A DNA stretch of 8,696 nucleotides. Origin: Bacteroidia bacterium. Its GTDB lineage: Bacteria; Bacteroidota; Bacteroidia; JAESSM01; NORP286. The DNA is taken from positions 1 to 8,696 of the forward strand of contig JAESSM010000017.1 in assembly GCA_016764115.1 (NCBI GenBank), written 5' to 3'. Numbering within the stretch: the first letter of the stretch is position 1; every line of letters begins with the position of its first letter. The notes below the pieces were generated by a model that was given only the letters and a program-made list of their open reading frames with translations, was not told the origin of the DNA and searched no databases. A program made the position numbers and the translations under genes. Of this stretch, positions 6,362 to 8,696 are shown piece after piece.

Positions 6362-7426
6362 TTAAGCAGCCATAGATAATTGCTTTAAGTATCTAAAATG
6401 AGAGGTTATTGCACCTACTAAACTTTCATGTCTATAAGAATGACCATTAACCCGGCAATATTCTTTTATGATAGGTGTAAGTTTATAATAATGGCAATGA
6501 CACATTTTAGGGAATAAGTGATGAGCTACATGAGTATTCAACCCTCCTGTTATCCAATGAACTATCCTAGATGTCGGTGCAAAGTCAATAGTAGCTTCCA
6601 ATTCATGCTCGCTCCAGTTAGCTTCTATGTCTCCATTATCATTAGGTGTAGGAAAGGACGTATGTGGAACAAAATGGCCTAAGACAGCTGTAAATGAAAG
6701 TAGAAGGCCACCAAAGAAATGCATGATCATAAATCCTGTTATTACTAAATACCAAGGAATACTTGTGAATAATATCGGGCAAATCAATATATAAAACACG
6801 TAAAATGTCTTAAAGAAAATAAGAATTAGCCATTGCTTCTTGCTGTGCTTCAAATTATGAAGATTGCAAATATCTTTCTTTAAAAAGAGTTTTATATCAA
6901 TAACAAAGATCCAAAACAGAGTATAAAACGCATAAAAAACCGGGGTATAGATATGTTGAAAACGATGAAACTTCTTTAAAGGCTGATCTGGGTTAAGTCT
7001 GACCAAAGGAACATTCTCAATGATAATATCTCCACCCAAAACATTCGTAAAAGTATGATGTTGAATGTTGTGTCTTATATCCCAGATATAAGTGTTGATT
7101 CCTATAAGATCCCCTAAATAACATAGAAGTTTATTAGCCGATTTATTTGAAGAAATTGCCGAATGTGAAGCATCATGAACTATGTTAAACACAACCATTA
7201 CTCCACAAAGTCCCATGAGAATTGCAAAAGCCAATGCCACAAACAAGTGACTTTGAAAATAATAGATCATAAAATAAGAACCTATATAGCCAGTCAACAA
7301 GCAAGTTCCCTTGATCCATATTGATCTGTCACCATATTGATCTAAATCTCTACTTTCAAAATACTCATGTACTTCTTTCTTTATTCCAGTATAAAAGTCA
7401 GAATTAGTACCGTTTTTAAATTTCAT
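6362..7426 (-). CDS. Membrane fatty acid desaturase, three-histidine-box family (354 aa)
   Basis: This integral membrane di-iron enzyme introduces a double bond into a fatty acyl chain (acyl-CoA or acyl-lipid) using O2 and electrons from an external donor. All three histidine boxes of the family are intact: HDASH at 84-88, HNIQHH at 119-124 and HVAHH at 299-303, the last within the typical GGLNTHVAHHLFP context. Hydrophobic segments lie at about 41-83, 160-180 and 198-250, the usual paired-helix layout. There is no fused cytochrome b5 domain, so electrons must come from a separate ferredoxin or similar protein. Length and box spacing are normal. The sequence resembles Bacteroidota proteins often labelled acyl-CoA or linoleoyl-CoA desaturase; the position of the new double bond cannot be read from sequence. 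The likely role is to adjust membrane fluidity. The ATG at 7426 follows 56 bp after the upstream gene's stop, with no promoter box found in the gap, so co-transcription with that gene is plausible. Confidence 0.92.
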   Translation of the reverse strand: MKFKNGTNSDFYTGIKKEVHEYFESRDLDQYGDRSIWIKGTCLLTGYIGSYFMIYYFQSHLFVALAFAILMGLCGVMVVFNIVHDASHSAISSNKSANKLLCYLGDLIGINTYIWDIRHNIQHHTFTNVLGGDIIIENVPLVRLNPDQPLKKFHRFQHIYTPVFYAFYTLFWIFVIDIKLFLKKDICNLHNLKHSKKQWLILIFFKTFYVFYILICPILFTSIPWYLVITGFMIMHFFGGLLLSFTAVLGHFVPHTSFPTPNDNGDIEANWSEHELEATIDFAPTSRIVHWITGGLNTHVAHHLFPKMCHCHYYKLTPIIKEYCRVNGHSYRHESLVGAITSHFRYLKQLSMAA

Positions 7427-7482
7427 AATTTATCAAGTTAATATTTAATTAAAAACCCATATCCTCTTCACTTCTTCCAATC

Positions 7483-8682
7483 TTAATTGTTTTTACTGTT
7501 AAACCCAAAAGTTAATCCCATGTACCAACCTTCTTTCCCGGGAACTACATAGGCATTTACAGGTATATTTAAATGACCTGATTTGAATGTTTTACCAACT
7601 GCCCAAACAAAACCGGATGATAGCTCAACTATCCCTCTCCTGTCCATTCTGTAAATTTCGTCATTAGGATTAGGTATTGAATTTCCATTGCCATCAGTTC
7701 CGTTCCAATCCTTGGATAATTTCCAGGCACCATCTTCATCATAATAACCTTTTGCTTTTTTAACGAGCCCAAAATTGGGGCCGAATGCAAATTCAAAACC
7801 ATATTTGTTATTTCTAAACCCATTCATAAATGTTATGCTTGGTATAAACAATCCCTGGTCAATTCCACTAACAGCCATTACCATCTCAAAAACGGCTTGA
7901 AAATTTCCTTCGTTTAAATATTGTACTTCATGTTGATATCCGAAATGAGTCATATAAGGGTATACGTCATATCCCCCATTTTTTTGATTAGCCATAAGTC
8001 TTTCTCCTTTATCGCCAGTAATATAGGCAACTCCCATTCTCGGTCCGGACAATGTAACTTTGGATGATCCGGGATTTCTAACTGCACTTTCATAATGATG
8101 TTTTTGCGTCAACTTTAGCTTAAGATTCTCATCAATTTGGATGCCGAGTAATTCTCCGATAGAAATTCCAATCATATTTTGGATTTCAGGTTGCAGGTTT
8201 AAATATTCATTAACTACAATCCTGTCAATGCTAGAAGTTGCGATATTAACTAACCTTAATGTTATAAGAATTTTTTCTCCATACCTTTCTATGTTTCCAC
8301 AAAGTACTTTATCTACTCCAAAAATTTTACCTGCTGCAACCAAGCATGACTTACCAAAGCAATGGCTCAAATCCAATTCTTTCCGTTCAATGATGTCATA
8401 CATTTCATATTTATCTAGTACCTGATAAACATTGGTTTTTTCAAGTTCAATCCTGATTAGGTTTGTTAATTGCTCCGAATCCAATAAAATGCCTTTTGAA
8501 TCTAAGTACATCACAGCTACCTCTGCATTATTTTGAGCTTGACTAAATCCTGTAAGAAATAAGAATGCCAGTGCTACTGCAATGGATTTTCTCATGAATC
8601 TCATCTTTTTTATTTTTTGATTTAACAAATAAAACCTTACGACTTCTTGCCATAACTGGTTTATTTTTTTCAAATTTTTCAT
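7483..8682 (-). CDS. Secreted or outer-membrane protein: CsgG/TolB-like N-terminal domain plus probable C-terminal beta-barrel (399 aa)
   Basis: I do not recognise this as a named gene. Residues 30-50 (from MRKS through AVALAFLFLTGFSQAQ) form a clear Sec signal peptide. Residues about 54-160 resemble the alpha/beta domain of CsgG/TolB-N/DUF2380-type periplasmic proteins: a VAVMYLDSKG strand, an NVYQVLDKYEMYDIIERKE segment, a CFGKSC pair (C108, C113), then GKIFGVDKVLCGNIERYGEKILITLRLVN. The remaining 200 residues are rich in alternating hydrophobic and aromatic strands with Gly/Asn/Asp-rich loops (notably about 312-345) and end in WYMGLTFGF plus a short tail, suggesting an outer-membrane beta-barrel. 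The role is unknown. The start is uncertain. The ATG at 8682 has a strong AAGGAG eight bases upstream but places 27-30 residues before the signal peptide. ATGs at 8604 and 8595 would start directly at the signal peptide, and 8604 has an A-rich upstream typical of Bacteroidota starts. The frame is open to the window edge. It lies upstream of the desaturase on the same strand. Confidence 0.75.
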   Translation of the reverse strand: MKNLKKINQLWQEVVRFYLLNQKIKKMRFMRKSIAVALAFLFLTGFSQAQNNAEVAVMYLDSKGILLDSEQLTNLIRIELEKTNVYQVLDKYEMYDIIERKELDLSHCFGKSCLVAAGKIFGVDKVLCGNIERYGEKILITLRLVNIATSSIDRIVVNEYLNLQPEIQNMIGISIGELLGIQIDENLKLKLTQKHHYESAVRNPGSSKVTLSGPRMGVAYITGDKGERLMANQKNGGYDVYPYMTHFGYQHEVQYLNEGNFQAVFEMVMAVSGIDQGLFIPSITFMNGFRNNKYGFEFAFGPNFGLVKKAKGYYDEDGAWKLSKDWNGTDGNGNSIPNPNDEIYRMDRRGIVELSSGFVWAVGKTFKSGHLNIPVNAYVVPGKEGWYMGLTFGFNSKNN

Positions 8683-8690
8683 GATCAATT

Positions 8691-8696
8691 CTCCTT
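8691..8696 (-). promoter_or_regulatory. Strong Shine-Dalgarno AAGGAG at the window edge
   Basis: On the minus strand AAGGAG is followed by 8 nt and then ATG (8682). No other gene in the window has such a strong Shine-Dalgarno sequence. It supports the long start of the CsgG-like/barrel gene, in conflict with the signal peptide position, which favours 8604 or 8595. Confidence 0.5.

Overview
This 8.7 kb window is AT-rich and looks like chromosomal DNA of a member of the Bacteroidota, possibly a Cytophagales-type marine or environmental bacterium. The phylum call rests on three things: promoter -7 boxes matching TAnnTTTG (one with a TTTG box exactly 19 nt upstream), mostly weak Shine-Dalgarno sequences, and protein signatures typical of the group (IleS N-terminus, RND transporter with an IPNCIFLLNKYH segment, the SHDLKEPLRKI kinase box, pseudopilin leaders of the AFTLIE type). 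The order-level guess is inference only. No mobile element, CRISPR array, rRNA or convincing tRNA was seen, and no gene-free stretch exceeds about 160 bp.

Layout from left to right. A minus-strand block holds the first 45 codons of isoleucyl-tRNA synthetase (1-136), preceded in the same direction by an 803-residue MMPL/RND-type membrane transporter (146-2557). The transporter stop codon lies inside a perfect 20-bp palindrome (146-165) ten bases before the ileS start. A divergent intergenic region (2558-2718) carries a good -7 box for each direction. The plus-strand block contains a soluble multi-PAS histidine kinase with a degenerate N-terminal receiver domain (2719-4962), followed after 20 bp by two small type IV pilin/type II secretion-like pseudopilins (4983-5339 and 5339-5815) that overlap by one base. 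A second minus-strand block, convergent with the first two, holds a small TerB-like acidic helical protein with its own consensus promoter (5888-6262), a membrane fatty acid desaturase (6362-7426) and a secreted or outer-membrane protein joining a CsgG/TolB-like N-terminal domain to a probable beta-barrel (7483-8682).

How the genes may work together. Most encode envelope or signalling functions, but no single pathway unites them. The most suggestive arrangement is the sensor kinase followed directly by two minor-pseudopilin-like genes, implying co-expression of a sensory protein with parts of a pilus- or type II secretion-like fibre whose ATPase, platform, secretin and prepilin peptidase must lie elsewhere. 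The receiver domain lacks its phospho-acceptor aspartate, so it probably works by protein contact rather than phosphotransfer. The desaturase and the CsgG-like protein may be co-transcribed (56 bp gap, no promoter seen between them). Much of the window is ordinary; the points most worth testing are the palindrome before ileS, the pseudo-receiver kinase/pseudopilin unit, and the CsgG-like/barrel fusion.
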